This document shows, piece by piece, positions 26,482 through 34,980 of a DNA stretch of 37,696 bases; within the stretch, counting starts at the first letter, position 1; each line of letters begins with the position of its first letter. The stretch is taken from assembly GCA_024227135.1 (NCBI GenBank), contig JAAELC010000568.1, positions 1-37,696 on the forward strand. Reading direction: 5' to 3'. The notes beneath the pieces are model-generated. The model was not told the DNA's origin and ran no database searches. It saw only the letters and a program-made list of their open reading frames with translations. The translations under genes were made by a program, and so were the position numbers. This DNA comes from Gammaproteobacteria bacterium (lineage in GTDB: Bacteria > Pseudomonadota > Gammaproteobacteria > Chromatiales > Chromatiaceae).

Positions 26482-27703
26482 AAAACTGGAAATCAATATC
26501 GATCGGCTCATGGGTCGGCTTCAAACTCTGGCAGGGATCGGTGGGATTGCAGGTGGCGGTGTCTGTCGTCTGGCGCTGAGCAATGAAGACCGGCTGGGCC
26601 GGGACAGGGTATCCGGGTGGATGCGTGAACTGGGGCTGCAGGTATCGATTGACCGCATCGGCAACGTCCTGGGGTTGAGGTCTGGAACCGGGGCAGGTCA
26701 GGTCGTCCTGACGGGATCCCATATCGATACGGTGGCGACAGGTGGTCGTTACGACGGAACCCTGGGGGTGCTTGCCGGCCTGGAGGTGATCGCCACGCTC
26801 AACGATGCCGGGATCAGGACCCGCAAACCGTTGGGTGTGGGCTTTTTTACCAACGAAGAGGGTGCCCGTTTTGCCCCGGACATGATGGGCAGCGGTGTAC
26901 ATCAAGGGGCACTCGACCTGGAGACGATGCTTGAGGTGGAGGGTATCGACGGGCGGAAGGTGGGGGACACCCTGAGGGAGATCGGTTACGCCGGTTCAGC
27001 ACCGGTGGGGACTTTCAGAGCTGACAGCTATATTGAACTGCATGTGGAGCAGGGGCCTGTACTCGAACAGGCCGGTGTCATTATCGGGGCGGTGGAAGGG
27101 GTGCAGGGTATTTCCTGGACGGAGTACCGGCTTTCAGGAACCTCCAACCATGCGGGTACCACGCCGATGGCACTGCGCCAGGATGCGGGATATGTGGCTG
27201 CCGCTGTTGGTGTGGAAGCCCGGAAACTGGCCCTGGAAATGGGGGGCAGCCAGGTAGCCACCGTCGGGGTGTTGGAGTTGAAGCCCAATCTTGTGAATGT
27301 GGTTGCCAACGAAGCGCTGCTCACGGTGGATCTGCGCAATACCGATGAGGAAAAACTGCAGGCGGCTGAAGCGCGGATCAAGGAGGCTATCGACCGGATA
27401 GCGGCACAGGAGGGGGTCGGCGTCAGCAGCCGCCGTCTGGCCCGGTTCGAGCCGGTCGCTTTCGATCCGCAAGTCATTTCCCTGGTCGAAAGTACCGCTC
27501 GAAGACTGGGATACCCGGTGCGGCGGCTCCCTTCGGGAGCGGGTCATGATGCCCAGATGTTTGCGCCTAACTGTCCCACCGGGATGATTTTCGTGCCCAG
27601 TCAGGGTGGCATCAGCCACAATATTGCAGAATTCACCCGAGTGGAAGACATAAAAGCCGGTGCTGATGTGCTTCTTCAAACCCTGGTCAACCGGGCGCAA
27701 TAG
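26459..27703 (+). CDS. M20 zinc amidohydrolase, N-carbamoyl-L-amino-acid hydrolase type
   Basis: 414 residues, GTG start within the end of dpaL, with an AGGAAAGG ribosome site just upstream. The metal-site motifs GSHIDTVATGGRYDGTLGVLAGLEV, FTNEEGARFAPDMMGSG, ELHVEQGPVLE, GTSNHAGTTPMALRQDA, SGAGHDAQMFA and GGISHNIAEFT identify the hydantoinase/carbamoylase branch of M20. It hydrolyses an N-carbamoyl group to ammonia, CO2 and a free amine. It is only distantly similar to the M20 gene at 19926, so the cluster holds two different M20 enzymes. E. coli YgeY, the M20 protein next to YgeX, is a possible functional parallel. Confidence 0.9.
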   Translation: MKTQVNGEKLEINIDRLMGRLQTLAGIGGIAGGGVCRLALSNEDRLGRDRVSGWMRELGLQVSIDRIGNVLGLRSGTGAGQVVLTGSHIDTVATGGRYDGTLGVLAGLEVIATLNDAGIRTRKPLGVGFFTNEEGARFAPDMMGSGVHQGALDLETMLEVEGIDGRKVGDTLREIGYAGSAPVGTFRADSYIELHVEQGPVLEQAGVIIGAVEGVQGISWTEYRLSGTSNHAGTTPMALRQDAGYVAAAVGVEARKLALEMGGSQVATVGVLELKPNLVNVVANEALLTVDLRNTDEEKLQAAEARIKEAIDRIAAQEGVGVSSRRLARFEPVAFDPQVISLVESTARRLGYPVRRLPSGAGHDAQMFAPNCPTGMIFVPSQGGISHNIAEFTRVEDIKAGADVLLQTLVNRAQ

Positions 27704-27719
27704 CAGGAGATATCATTTT

Positions 27720-28721
27720 ATGCCAAGACAACTGCGGGTTGCGGCCGCCCAGTCGGGTCCGGTAGCCCGGAACGAACCCCGTGCCTCGGTGGTCGCTCGT
27801 ATGATCGAGCTGATGAGGGAGGCCAGGGGATTGAAAGCAGACCTGGTGGTTTTTACCGAGTTGGCTTTAACGACCTTTTTCCCCCGCTGGTATATTGCAG
27901 ATCCGGATGAGATCGATAGCTTTTTCGAGAGCGCCATGCCGGACAAAGCCACTCGGCCGCTGTTTGATGAAGCCCGCAGGTTGGGTATCGGTTTTTACCT
28001 GGGCTATGGGGAGCGGGTCATCGAAAACGGAGTGGCCAGACGATTCAACAGTTCGATCCTGGTGGATGACAGGGGCCGGATTGCCGGAAAGTATCGGAAG
28101 GTCCATCTCCCCGGACACAGTGAGCATGAACCCTGGCGTCCCTTCCAGCATCTGGAAAAGCGTTATTTCGAGACGGGCAATCTGGGGTTTCCTGTTTTCG
28201 ACGTGTTCGGCGGCAGGATGGGGATGTGTATCTGCAACGACCGCCGATGGCCTGAGACGTTCCGGGTGATGGGATTGCAGGGTGTTGAACTGGTCATGCT
28301 GGGTTACAACACGCCCGTGCATTACCCTCCAGCTCCCCAGCATGATCATCTGCAGTGCTTCCACAACCATCTGGTGATGCAGGCGGCGGCCTACCAGAAC
28401 GGTACCTGGGTGGTCGGCGTGGCAAAAGCGGGCAGGGAGGAAGGCTGTGACATGATCGGGCAAAGTTGCATCATCGCCCCTACTGGAGAGATCGTGGCCC
28501 AGTGTACCACATTGGAGGATGAGTTGATTGTCGCAGACTGCGATCTCGATCGTTGCCGGGAGATCCAGCAGAATATCTTCAACTTCGGGCTCCACCGGCA
28601 ACCCCAGGCTTATCAGTTGATTACTGACACCAAGGGTAACTTCTCAATAACTCTGGGCGGTTGTTCTAAAATCCCCCTCAATCCCCCTTTAGTAAAAGGG
28701 GGAAGGAACAATGTGCCCTGA
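27720..28721 (+). CDS. N-carbamoyl-D-amino-acid amidohydrolase (nitrilase superfamily) with altered C-terminus
   Basis: 333 residues, ATG after an AGGAG site 17 bp beyond the M20 stop. It matches the classical D-carbamoylase of Agrobacterium closely: FTELALTTFFPRW with catalytic Glu, KYRKVHLPGHSEHEPWRPFQHLEKRYFE with Lys, CICNDRRWPETFRVMGLQG with Cys, and YNTPVHYPPAPQHDHL. The last native residues are LITDTK, after which 28 codons come from a 104-bp foldback insertion (28635-28738). The stop at 28719-28721 is inside the insertion. If the insertion and one target copy are removed, the frame continues as GVLKPD and stops at 28763-28765, giving 311 residues, close to the family size. The catalytic core is untouched, so the enzyme may still work. 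Confidence 0.92.
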   Translation: MPRQLRVAAAQSGPVARNEPRASVVARMIELMREARGLKADLVVFTELALTTFFPRWYIADPDEIDSFFESAMPDKATRPLFDEARRLGIGFYLGYGERVIENGVARRFNSSILVDDRGRIAGKYRKVHLPGHSEHEPWRPFQHLEKRYFETGNLGFPVFDVFGGRMGMCICNDRRWPETFRVMGLQGVELVMLGYNTPVHYPPAPQHDHLQCFHNHLVMQAAAYQNGTWVVGVAKAGREEGCDMIGQSCIIAPTGEIVAQCTTLEDELIVADCDLDRCREIQQNIFNFGLHRQPQAYQLITDTKGNFSITLGGCSKIPLNPPLVKGGRNNVP

Positions 28722-28738
28722 ATTATTGAGAAGTTACC
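28635..28738. mobile_element. 104-bp MITE-like foldback element with target-site duplication
   Basis: Perfect 16-bp terminal inverted repeats, GGTAACTTCTCAATAA (28635-28650) and TTATTGAGAAGTTACC (28723-28738), bound the element. The 6-bp sequence ACCAAG flanks it on both sides (28629-28634 and 28739-28744), as a target duplication would. Inside is a second hairpin, CCCCCTTT (28683-28690), AGTA, AAAGGGGG (28695-28702). It encodes no protein of its own and so would need a transposase from elsewhere. It sits in the 3' end of the D-carbamoylase gene and supplies the present stop codon. Confidence 0.85.
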
Positions 28739-28848
28739 ACCAAGGGTGTTTTGAAACCGGATTGAATCATCCCTCGCGTCTTCGATTCCATGGATTGAAT
28801 GGTTGATGCCCGGAGGATGTTCGGTCTATTCCAGATGCTGTCGGGCTG

Positions 28849-30390
28849 ATGCCCGAACCACTTAAAAATGACCTGCAGGAGCGGATGGTTCATATGTTTG
28901 ACGGTTTGGATACTAAGATCACCAACCCTGAAGTCTACCAGCAGACCTTGGAACGATTTCGAAAAAGGGGATTGCGCCTGCCGCTGATTTCGGAGTTGGC
29001 TGATCCTCTGCTAATACGGGAATGTTACGGGCAAACCCTGTCGGATGTAGATCCCGACGCTCCTGATCCGATGAATCTCTTCCGTGTTCACTGGCATAAC
29101 AGTGACGATCGCCGTTCCATTGTGGACGTGCCGGCGCATATGGTGTTGCCCCCTGAACTGACGGGCACCGAAGCGAAAATCATCCTGGTACCAGGTAATC
29201 GGTTTCCCATGATCCACGCCCACAAGGTGCTGGCTGCCTATGGCTGTCTGGTGCCGAGGTTGATGTCAGGGCATTTCGATCCCTCTTCCCAGCGCGCTGT
29301 CTGGCCGTCTACGGGAAACTATTGCCGGGGCGGTGTAGCAATCTCCCGAATACTCGGTTGTCGCGGGGTGGCAGTGTTGCCTGAGGGAATGAGCGAAGAA
29401 CGTTTTGCCTGGTTGCGGGCATGGGTAGATGATCCGGCTGATATCGTGCGAACGCCAGGTACAGAAAGCAATGTCAAAGAGATTTACGACGAATGCAATC
29501 GCCTCTCCCGGGATCCGGCCAACCTCATCCTGAATCAATTCAGCGAGTTCGGTAACTATCTTATTCACCGGGTAGTGACCGGGCCTGCCCTGGAGCGGGT
29601 TTTTCAAACGGTGAAGGGTGATTCCGCGCTGCGGCCGGTGGCCTTCGTGTCCGCGTCAGGGTCTGGTGGCACGCTGGCAGCCGGTGATTACCTGAAGCAA
29701 CGGATGGGTACCCGCATTTGTGCGGTAGAAGCGCTGGAATGTCCCACATTGCTTTACAACGGCTATGGAGAACACAATATTCAAGGAATTGGTGACAAAC
29801 ATGTTCCGTTGATCCACAACGTCTACAATACCGATTTCGTGACCGCAGTTTCCGATGCCGGACCGGATGGTTTGAACCTGCTGTTCAATACGCCTGCAGG
29901 CAAGGAGTATCTGAAGGATCGAAGGGCATTGGCCCCCGATCTGGTAGATAAACTGGCAGATCTTGGGCTTTCGTCCATTGCCAATCTACTTGGGTCGATC
30001 AAGTTGGCAAAGTACCTGAACCTGGGACCTGATGATGGGATCATCACCGTGGCAACCGACGGTGCTGATATGTATCAAACAGAGTTGAACAAGTCACGGC
30101 TGAAGTATTTCCCTGACGGGTTTGATCAATTAGGGGCAGCGGAAACTTTTGGTCGTCATCTGCTGGGGGCCGCCACGGACCATTTCGAAGAACTGGATCG
30201 CAGGAGCCGGGACCGATTATTCAATCTGGGGTACTACACCTGGGTTGAACAGCAGGGTATTCCTGTTGCATCCTTCGATGCGAGGCGTTCATCCGCTTTC
30301 TGGGACGGGTTGCTGGAGTACGTATCCCAATGGGACGGGATGATCGCAGCATTCAACCAGGAAACGGGTGTGGAGCGGCCGGCGATCTGA
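28849..30390 (+). CDS. Orphan fold-type II PLP-dependent enzyme
   Basis: 513 residues from the ATG at 28849. ATGs at 28885 and 28894 are also possible, and an AGGAG motif lies close to them. It belongs to the cysteine-synthase/threonine-synthase superfamily: [17 protein letters not shown] with a candidate PLP lysine, the asparagine loop [18 protein letters not shown], and the phosphate loop [18 protein letters not shown]. It has a long C-terminal extension (about 400-513). The reaction is unknown. It is longer than cysteine synthases and is usually annotated only as a PLP-dependent protein. It is the last gene of the catabolic operon, separated from the D-carbamoylase by the insertion. By context it acts on an amino acid from the ureido pathway, or on a D- or beta-amino acid. 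Confidence 0.8.
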   Translation: MPEPLKNDLQERMVHMFDGLDTKITNPEVYQQTLERFRKRGLRLPLISELADPLLIRECYGQTLSDVDPDAPDPMNLFRVHWHNSDDRRSIVDVPAHMVLPPELTGTEAKIILVPGNRFPMIHAHKVLAAYGCLVPRLMSGHFDPSSQRAVWPSTGNYCRGGVAISRILGCRGVAVLPEGMSEERFAWLRAWVDDPADIVRTPGTESNVKEIYDECNRLSRDPANLILNQFSEFGNYLIHRVVTGPALERVFQTVKGDSALRPVAFVSASGSGGTLAAGDYLKQRMGTRICAVEALECPTLLYNGYGEHNIQGIGDKHVPLIHNVYNTDFVTAVSDAGPDGLNLLFNTPAGKEYLKDRRALAPDLVDKLADLGLSSIANLLGSIKLAKYLNLGPDDGIITVATDGADMYQTELNKSRLKYFPDGFDQLGAAETFGRHLLGAATDHFEELDRRSRDRLFNLGYYTWVEQQGIPVASFDARRSSAFWDGLLEYVSQWDGMIAAFNQETGVERPAI

Positions 30391-30810
30391 GACGATATCA
30401 ATCAAAATAACGCAGGCAACCGGCTCTTCGGAGAGCAGGGGGAACATTCCAGGTACCTGGAGGCTGTTCTGACGTTTCTCAAAAACTATCAGACCGACTT
30501 CAATCGCACCAGAACCCTGTGCGACAAGTTGAATGAACTCAAACTGCTGGAGCCGATGCAGGCACAGGTCAAGCTGCAGAACGGGAAGCAGTTGTCGCTA
30601 ACCGGTTTTCGAACAGCAAACAGGGAAAAACTGAACAATCTGGCGCCGGAGAACCTGTCCGAACTGGCAAAATCCGGTGTATTGGAATTACTTTATGTAC
30701 ACCTGTCTTCTCTGGTCAATTTCTCGACGGTAATAGAGAGAATAATGAAAGATGAAACAAAGCAGAATCTGGCTGATATGAGCAGTACCGGGGATTCACT
30801 GCTCCACTGA
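30391..30810 (+). pseudogene. 3' fragment of a SapC family gene
   Basis: An open frame of 139 codons begins directly after the PLP-enzyme stop and carries the C-terminal half of a SapC domain: RLFGEQGEHSRYLEAVLTFLKNY, KLLEPMQAQVKLQNGKQLSLTGF, NREKLNNLAPENLSELAKSGVLELLYVHLSSLVNFS. SapC proteins are roughly twice this length. The N-terminal half is missing here and elsewhere in the window. No ATG precedes the conserved part; the first start-like codon is a TTG at 30529. I read it as a truncated remnant left at a rearrangement junction, with the break lying between 30391 and about 30415. Confidence 0.8.
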
Positions 30811-30967
30811 GTCATTGGGTAAGTTCGTCTTTCCAGCTCACGGCGCTCACTGTCAGGGATGTAAAACGGATTTTTCTGTATCCCGCAGCCTGGTTGTAAT
30901 CATCCAATACTGGCAGGAATCTCTCGTTGTTCTGATTAAGGAGAGAGGATAAACAGATTAAACCTGG

Positions 30968-30982
30968 AAGAACCGGGTTCTT
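30968..30982. terminator. Weak palindrome with T-run, possible terminator
   Basis: AAGAACC (30968-30974) and GGTTCTT (30976-30982) are inverted repeats around one base, followed by a short T-run on the plus strand. The hairpin loop would have to open the central CCGGG, leaving a weak stem. It lies in the 272-bp gap between the sapC remnant and the LysM gene, where nothing else is recognisable. Confidence 0.3.
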
Positions 30983-31082
30983 TTTGTGGAAAAGCACCCA
31001 GGTCGGGCTTGCAAGCTACTATCCAGCGGAAAATAATGGACAGCGAAACCATACTTGTTGAAGAGTCGTTTGGAGGAGCACT

Positions 31083-33152
31083 ATGAAAACCCCGTCGCCT
31101 AAGTCTTCAGAATCGGTGCCATCGCGCCGTTGGCGCGGATCAGCTCTCCTGGCGGCTGTTCTTTTATTAACCGGAATCGGTACCCTGTGCCTGATTCTCA
31201 TTATTGCAAAATTCAGTCAACCCGCTGCGCCGACGCCGGAAACGGTCACCGCACCGGAGCAGCCGGCTTCCCCCCAGGAGTCTTCACAAGCCCTGGCGTC
31301 GGTGGCGTCAGAGAATGATCGGTTAAAGACAAAACTGGAAAGCGCCGAGCGCAATCTGAAGGAACTCCAGCAGTCTCTGCAGCAGGCCGGGGAGGATATC
31401 GCCAGCCTGAATTCCCAGCTGGATGTTGCCAGCGAAGCGAAGGGCAAAATGGAAGCCTCACTGGGCACCCAGAAGGAACTCCAGCAGTCGTTGACGGAAG
31501 CCCGGGAGGAAATCGTCAGTCTGAACGATCAGTTGACCGCTGCCAGCGAAGCGAAGAACAAGGCAGAAGCGTCGCTTGAACAGGCAATGAAAGAAGCGGC
31601 CACATTCGGTGAACGGCTGGAGTTAAACGGATCGGTGATCAGCGAGGCTGAGGACAAGCTGACGGTGATAAGCTCGGAACGGGATCAGTTGAAGAGTCTG
31701 GTGACGGAGTTAGAGGCTAGATTGAGTGAGGAAGAGCAAGGCAGAGTTCAAGCCAGTAGCGAACAGAGTGCCTTGCAGGCTGAACTGAGCGGCGAAAAGG
31801 TGGCACGCAAAGAATTGGAAAGCAACCTGGCTGCCATGACAGCTGAACGTGATCAATTAAGCAAAGCACTGGCAGATGCCAGGGAAGTGCAGTCGAAGGC
31901 GCTGTCCTTGGATGAGCTGGGAAAACTGGAAAACAGACTGGCCGAAGCGGAAGCAGCGCGCGTCGGTGCCGAAGAGACCCTCGTGTTGATGGCGCTGGAG
32001 CTTGAACAACTGAAAGGGGCAGTCGGGGATACTGAAAATCGACTGACCGGCTCGGAACAGTCCTTGTCGAAATCCATGGATGAGCGGGATCAACTGGCCG
32101 CTAAACTGGTCGATGAAACGGCGTCGAGTACTCGATTGGAGGGTGAACTTGCTTCTGTGACCGCTGAGCGTGATCAGTTGAGCAAACTGGTCGAGCAGGC
32201 TGAGACCAGGATGGTGTCCATGGAGCAATCCCTGGATGGGATTACCACGGATAGAGATGCCCAGGGAGAGCAACTGGCAGCAAAAGAGGCGATGGCTGAC
32301 GAGTTAGCCCAATCCCTCGTATCGGTGACGAGCGAACGGGATCGTCTCGAACAATCACTTTCCCAATCCGAGAGTAAGCTGCAGTCACTCGAACAGGCTC
32401 ATAGTGCGGCTATTGGGGAGCGGGATCGTCTTGGCAGCACGCTGATCGATGAACGGGCAGCCAGGGGTAAGGCGGAAGAGGCGATGTCCAAGGCGATGGC
32501 AGAGAGAGCTCTGGTGCGGGATGCGATGTCTCAGAATAAGGCACACCTGTTAGAGACAGAACAATCCCTGGCAGCGGTTGAGGCTGATCGGGATAAGGTA
32601 AGCGGAATACTGGATGAGTACAGAGCCAAGCTGGGTGATACCCAGCTGGCGTTGACCCGGGTAACCGAGGAACGGGACCGGATTACCCTCGAGCTGGAGC
32701 AGTTACAGCAGAAGGGACAAAGCATGAGTGAGATCCTCGACCGGAGCCAGTCCACGGCGGGTGGGCTGCAGGAGAATATCGTCGCACTTCAGGCTCAGCT
32801 ACCCGAGACGCTGGGGGGGACAGCTTCGATTCAAGCCCTTGAATCGTCGGCCACTGAGCTGGCGAAGGAACTGAGTGCCGCTCAAGGCGCACAGCGTCTG
32901 GCACCCAATGACAAAGAACTGGAGCAACAAGTGGCTGTGGCCGAGGAAGCGTTGCGGGAAAAACAGATGCTGGTGGCCAGTGCCAGGGGCGCCAGCGGTA
33001 TCTACCGGGTGCAACCGAACGATTCATTGGCCAAAGTCGCCAAACGTTTTTATGGGGACGCGAATCGCTGGCCTGACATCTATAAAGTCAACACTCATGT
33101 GCTGGATAATCCAGACAGGATTTTTCCAGACATCACACTGGTACTACCCTGA
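31083..33152 (+). CDS. Membrane-anchored coiled-coil protein with C-terminal LysM domain
   Basis: 689 residues, ATG with a strong GGAGGAG site. One transmembrane segment (about 19-41, ALLAAVLLLTGIGTLCLILI) is followed by a Pro/Ala linker and a very long heptad-rich coiled coil (about 70-630). The coiled coil contains degenerate units of the form SVTxERDQLxxxLxxxE. The last 50 residues are LysM-like (YRVQPNDSLAKVAKRFYGDANRWPDIYKVN), a peptidoglycan-binding fold. The likely topology is anchored in the inner membrane with the coil spanning the periplasm to the cell wall. A spacer, envelope-organising or FimV-like role is possible but not shown. The eIF2B-like gene follows by 45 bp in the same direction. 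Confidence 0.88.
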   Translation: MKTPSPKSSESVPSRRWRGSALLAAVLLLTGIGTLCLILIIAKFSQPAAPTPETVTAPEQPASPQESSQALASVASENDRLKTKLESAERNLKELQQSLQQAGEDIASLNSQLDVASEAKGKMEASLGTQKELQQSLTEAREEIVSLNDQLTAASEAKNKAEASLEQAMKEAATFGERLELNGSVISEAEDKLTVISSERDQLKSLVTELEARLSEEEQGRVQASSEQSALQAELSGEKVARKELESNLAAMTAERDQLSKALADAREVQSKALSLDELGKLENRLAEAEAARVGAEETLVLMALELEQLKGAVGDTENRLTGSEQSLSKSMDERDQLAAKLVDETASSTRLEGELASVTAERDQLSKLVEQAETRMVSMEQSLDGITTDRDAQGEQLAAKEAMADELAQSLVSVTSERDRLEQSLSQSESKLQSLEQAHSAAIGERDRLGSTLIDERAARGKAEEAMSKAMAERALVRDAMSQNKAHLLETEQSLAAVEADRDKVSGILDEYRAKLGDTQLALTRVTEERDRITLELEQLQQKGQSMSEILDRSQSTAGGLQENIVALQAQLPETLGGTASIQALESSATELAKELSAAQGAQRLAPNDKELEQQVAVAEEALREKQMLVASARGASGIYRVQPNDSLAKVAKRFYGDANRWPDIYKVNTHVLDNPDRIFPDITLVLP

Positions 33153-33197
33153 GCGCCAGCGGGATGCTGTCCCGGCGGGTGGTTATCAAAACCCGAT

Positions 33198-34058
33198 ATG
33201 GATGATCGGGAGTTCGGAAGCGCGCTGTCGGACCTTACCGGGGATCGCGTTCACGGGGCTGGTGAACTGGCGAGGGCCTGTCTTCAGATTCTGGCCCTGA
33301 GTGCGCGGGGCGCGCCAGCTTCAGGCGGCCAGGGGCTGGCGGATCAGTTGACTCGGCGGTGTGATCGGTTGATGGCTGCCCGACCCTCCATGGCCCCTAT
33401 TATCAATCTATTGTCCCGGTGGCGGGCCGACCTGAAATCGTCAACTGGCCTGCCGCTGCCGATACTGCGTGAAACTACCGCTGCCAGTGCGGAGCAGCTG
33501 ATAGCCGAAGCCCGGGGCGCCGCCGGCGCTGCTGCGGCGCTGACTGCTGAACACATTGGTGACGGTAAACGTATTCTCACCCATAGCCTGAGTTCGACAG
33601 TGCTGGAGGTTTTTCAGCGATTGAAAGACCGAGGTGTCAGCGCCCTGGTTACCGAATCCAGACCCCTCAACGAAGGTTACATCCTGGCACGTCGGCTGGC
33701 GGAGTGGGGAATTCCCGTGGAACTGATCACCGATGCCCAGATTGCCCTGGCTGCAGCACAGGCTGACATGGCGCTGGTGGGAGCTGACACCCGGTTGCAC
33801 GACGGTGATCTAGTCAATAAGGCGGGTACCTGTCTGCTGGCGCTTGCAGCACGGGACAATGAGATCCCCTTTTACGTCTGTTGTGAAAGCTTTAAATGCC
33901 GACGGGAACCCAGGGGCACCCTGGAACTGGAGGAAATGGAAGCCGCTGAACTGGGGGCTCCCGATCTACCGGGGATCAGGGTGCGGAATGTCTATTTCGA
34001 CATCACGCCGGCACGATTGATCAGCGGCTGGATAGACGAAACCGGATTGCAGAGGTAA
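33198..34058 (+). CDS. eIF2B/ribose-1,5-bisphosphate isomerase-like protein
   Basis: 286 residues. The C-terminal two thirds match the eIF-2B alpha/beta/delta-MtnA-R15P isomerase superfamily: ILTHSLSSTVLEVFQRLKDRG, VTESRPLNEGYILARRLAEWGIPVELITDAQIA, ALVGADTRLHDGDLVNKAGTCLLALAAR, PFYVCCESFK and NVYFDITPARLISGWITETG-like WIDETG. The Asp of HDGDLVNKAG, which is catalytic in isomerases, is kept. The position after ILTH, where isomerases carry a catalytic Cys, reads SLSS, as in eIF2B-type members. It is therefore more likely a regulatory or divergent enzyme than a standard isomerase. The start has no strong ribosome site. Its neighbours do not suggest a pathway. Confidence 0.8.
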   Translation: MDDREFGSALSDLTGDRVHGAGELARACLQILALSARGAPASGGQGLADQLTRRCDRLMAARPSMAPIINLLSRWRADLKSSTGLPLPILRETTAASAEQLIAEARGAAGAAAALTAEHIGDGKRILTHSLSSTVLEVFQRLKDRGVSALVTESRPLNEGYILARRLAEWGIPVELITDAQIALAAAQADMALVGADTRLHDGDLVNKAGTCLLALAARDNEIPFYVCCESFKCRREPRGTLELEEMEAAELGAPDLPGIRVRNVYFDITPARLISGWIDETGLQR

Positions 34059-34105
34059 TGGTCTGTCAGAGGCTTTGCAATCCGGTCTGCGCAATCTGCG
34101 AGGGG

Positions 34106-34969
34106 TCAGGGTTTTAGCGCCTCAATAGTGGCCGAGACCACGTAGTCCTCCACGCCACTACCTGGCACCCAGTCCTTGATGAACTCCCTGGATTCATTCT
34201 TTGGCTGGATTTGAATATTAGTGAAGCCCGCACTTTGCATCTGATTCTCAAGTTCCTCGATCAGCGAAGCGTTTCCTATACAGCCTGCAATCATCTCCTG
34301 ATCGGTTCGTATCTGCTCAGGCATTTCCGCGGTGGCGACCACGTCAGAGATAGCGAGGCGGCCACCATTTTTCAATACTCGAAATGCCTCCCGGAACACC
34401 TGGGCTTTGTCGGGAGAGAGGTTGATCACGCAGTTGGATATGATGACGTCTGCAGTGGTATCGGCAATGGGAAGATGTTCGATCTCGCCGAGACGAAACT
34501 CCACATTACCGTAGTTGCCTTTGACCACGTTGCCCCTTGCCTTGGTCAGCATGTCGGGTGTCATGTCGATTCCGATGACCCGGCCTGTGTCACCGACTTC
34601 CTGAGCAGCAAGAAAACAGTCAAATCCCCCTCCGGAGCCCAGATCCACAACCACTTCACCCGGTTGCAATGAAGCAATCGCTTTGGGGTTACCACACCCC
34701 AGGCCCATATCGGCACCATCCGGAACCTGGTCAAGCTCTCCCTGGCTGTAGCCGAGTCGAGTGGAAATCAGGGTGTTGATGACCACATCATCCGACACAC
34801 CGCAACAGCCTGAGGATGTTCCACAGCTACTCTCTTCCTCGCTGGCTAATGCTACTTGGGAATAGGCTTCCCGTATACCTTTACGGTGATTATCCAGTTC
34901 CACAGTGGTGGATGTATTTTCGGTTTTTTCCTGGCTGCTCGTAGGAGGGCAGCATGTGCTCTGTTTCAT
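34106..34969 (-). CDS. arsM: Arsenite S-adenosylmethionine methyltransferase ArsM
   Basis: 287 residues. ArsM methylates As(III) to mono-, di- and trimethyl species with S-adenosylmethionine, a detoxification route. SAM motif I is VVDLGSGGGFDCFLAA. The arsenic-binding cysteines are in the expected places: SSGCCGVSDDVV near the N-terminus, ISNCVINLSPDK and MIAGCIGNAS. The block GYSQGELDQVPDGADMGLGCGNP is the family signature. A Cys-rich head (STCCPPTSS) adds possible extra thiols. It lies 11 bp after arsR on the minus strand with an AGAGG ribosome site, so the two form an arsR-arsM operon. Confidence 0.95.
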   Translation of the reverse strand: MKQSTCCPPTSSQEKTENTSTTVELDNHRKGIREAYSQVALASEEESSCGTSSGCCGVSDDVVINTLISTRLGYSQGELDQVPDGADMGLGCGNPKAIASLQPGEVVVDLGSGGGFDCFLAAQEVGDTGRVIGIDMTPDMLTKARGNVVKGNYGNVEFRLGEIEHLPIADTTADVIISNCVINLSPDKAQVFREAFRVLKNGGRLAISDVVATAEMPEQIRTDQEMIAGCIGNASLIEELENQMQSAGFTNIQIQPKNESREFIKDWVPGSGVEDYVVSATIEALKP

Positions 34970-34980
34970 TCCATAAACCT

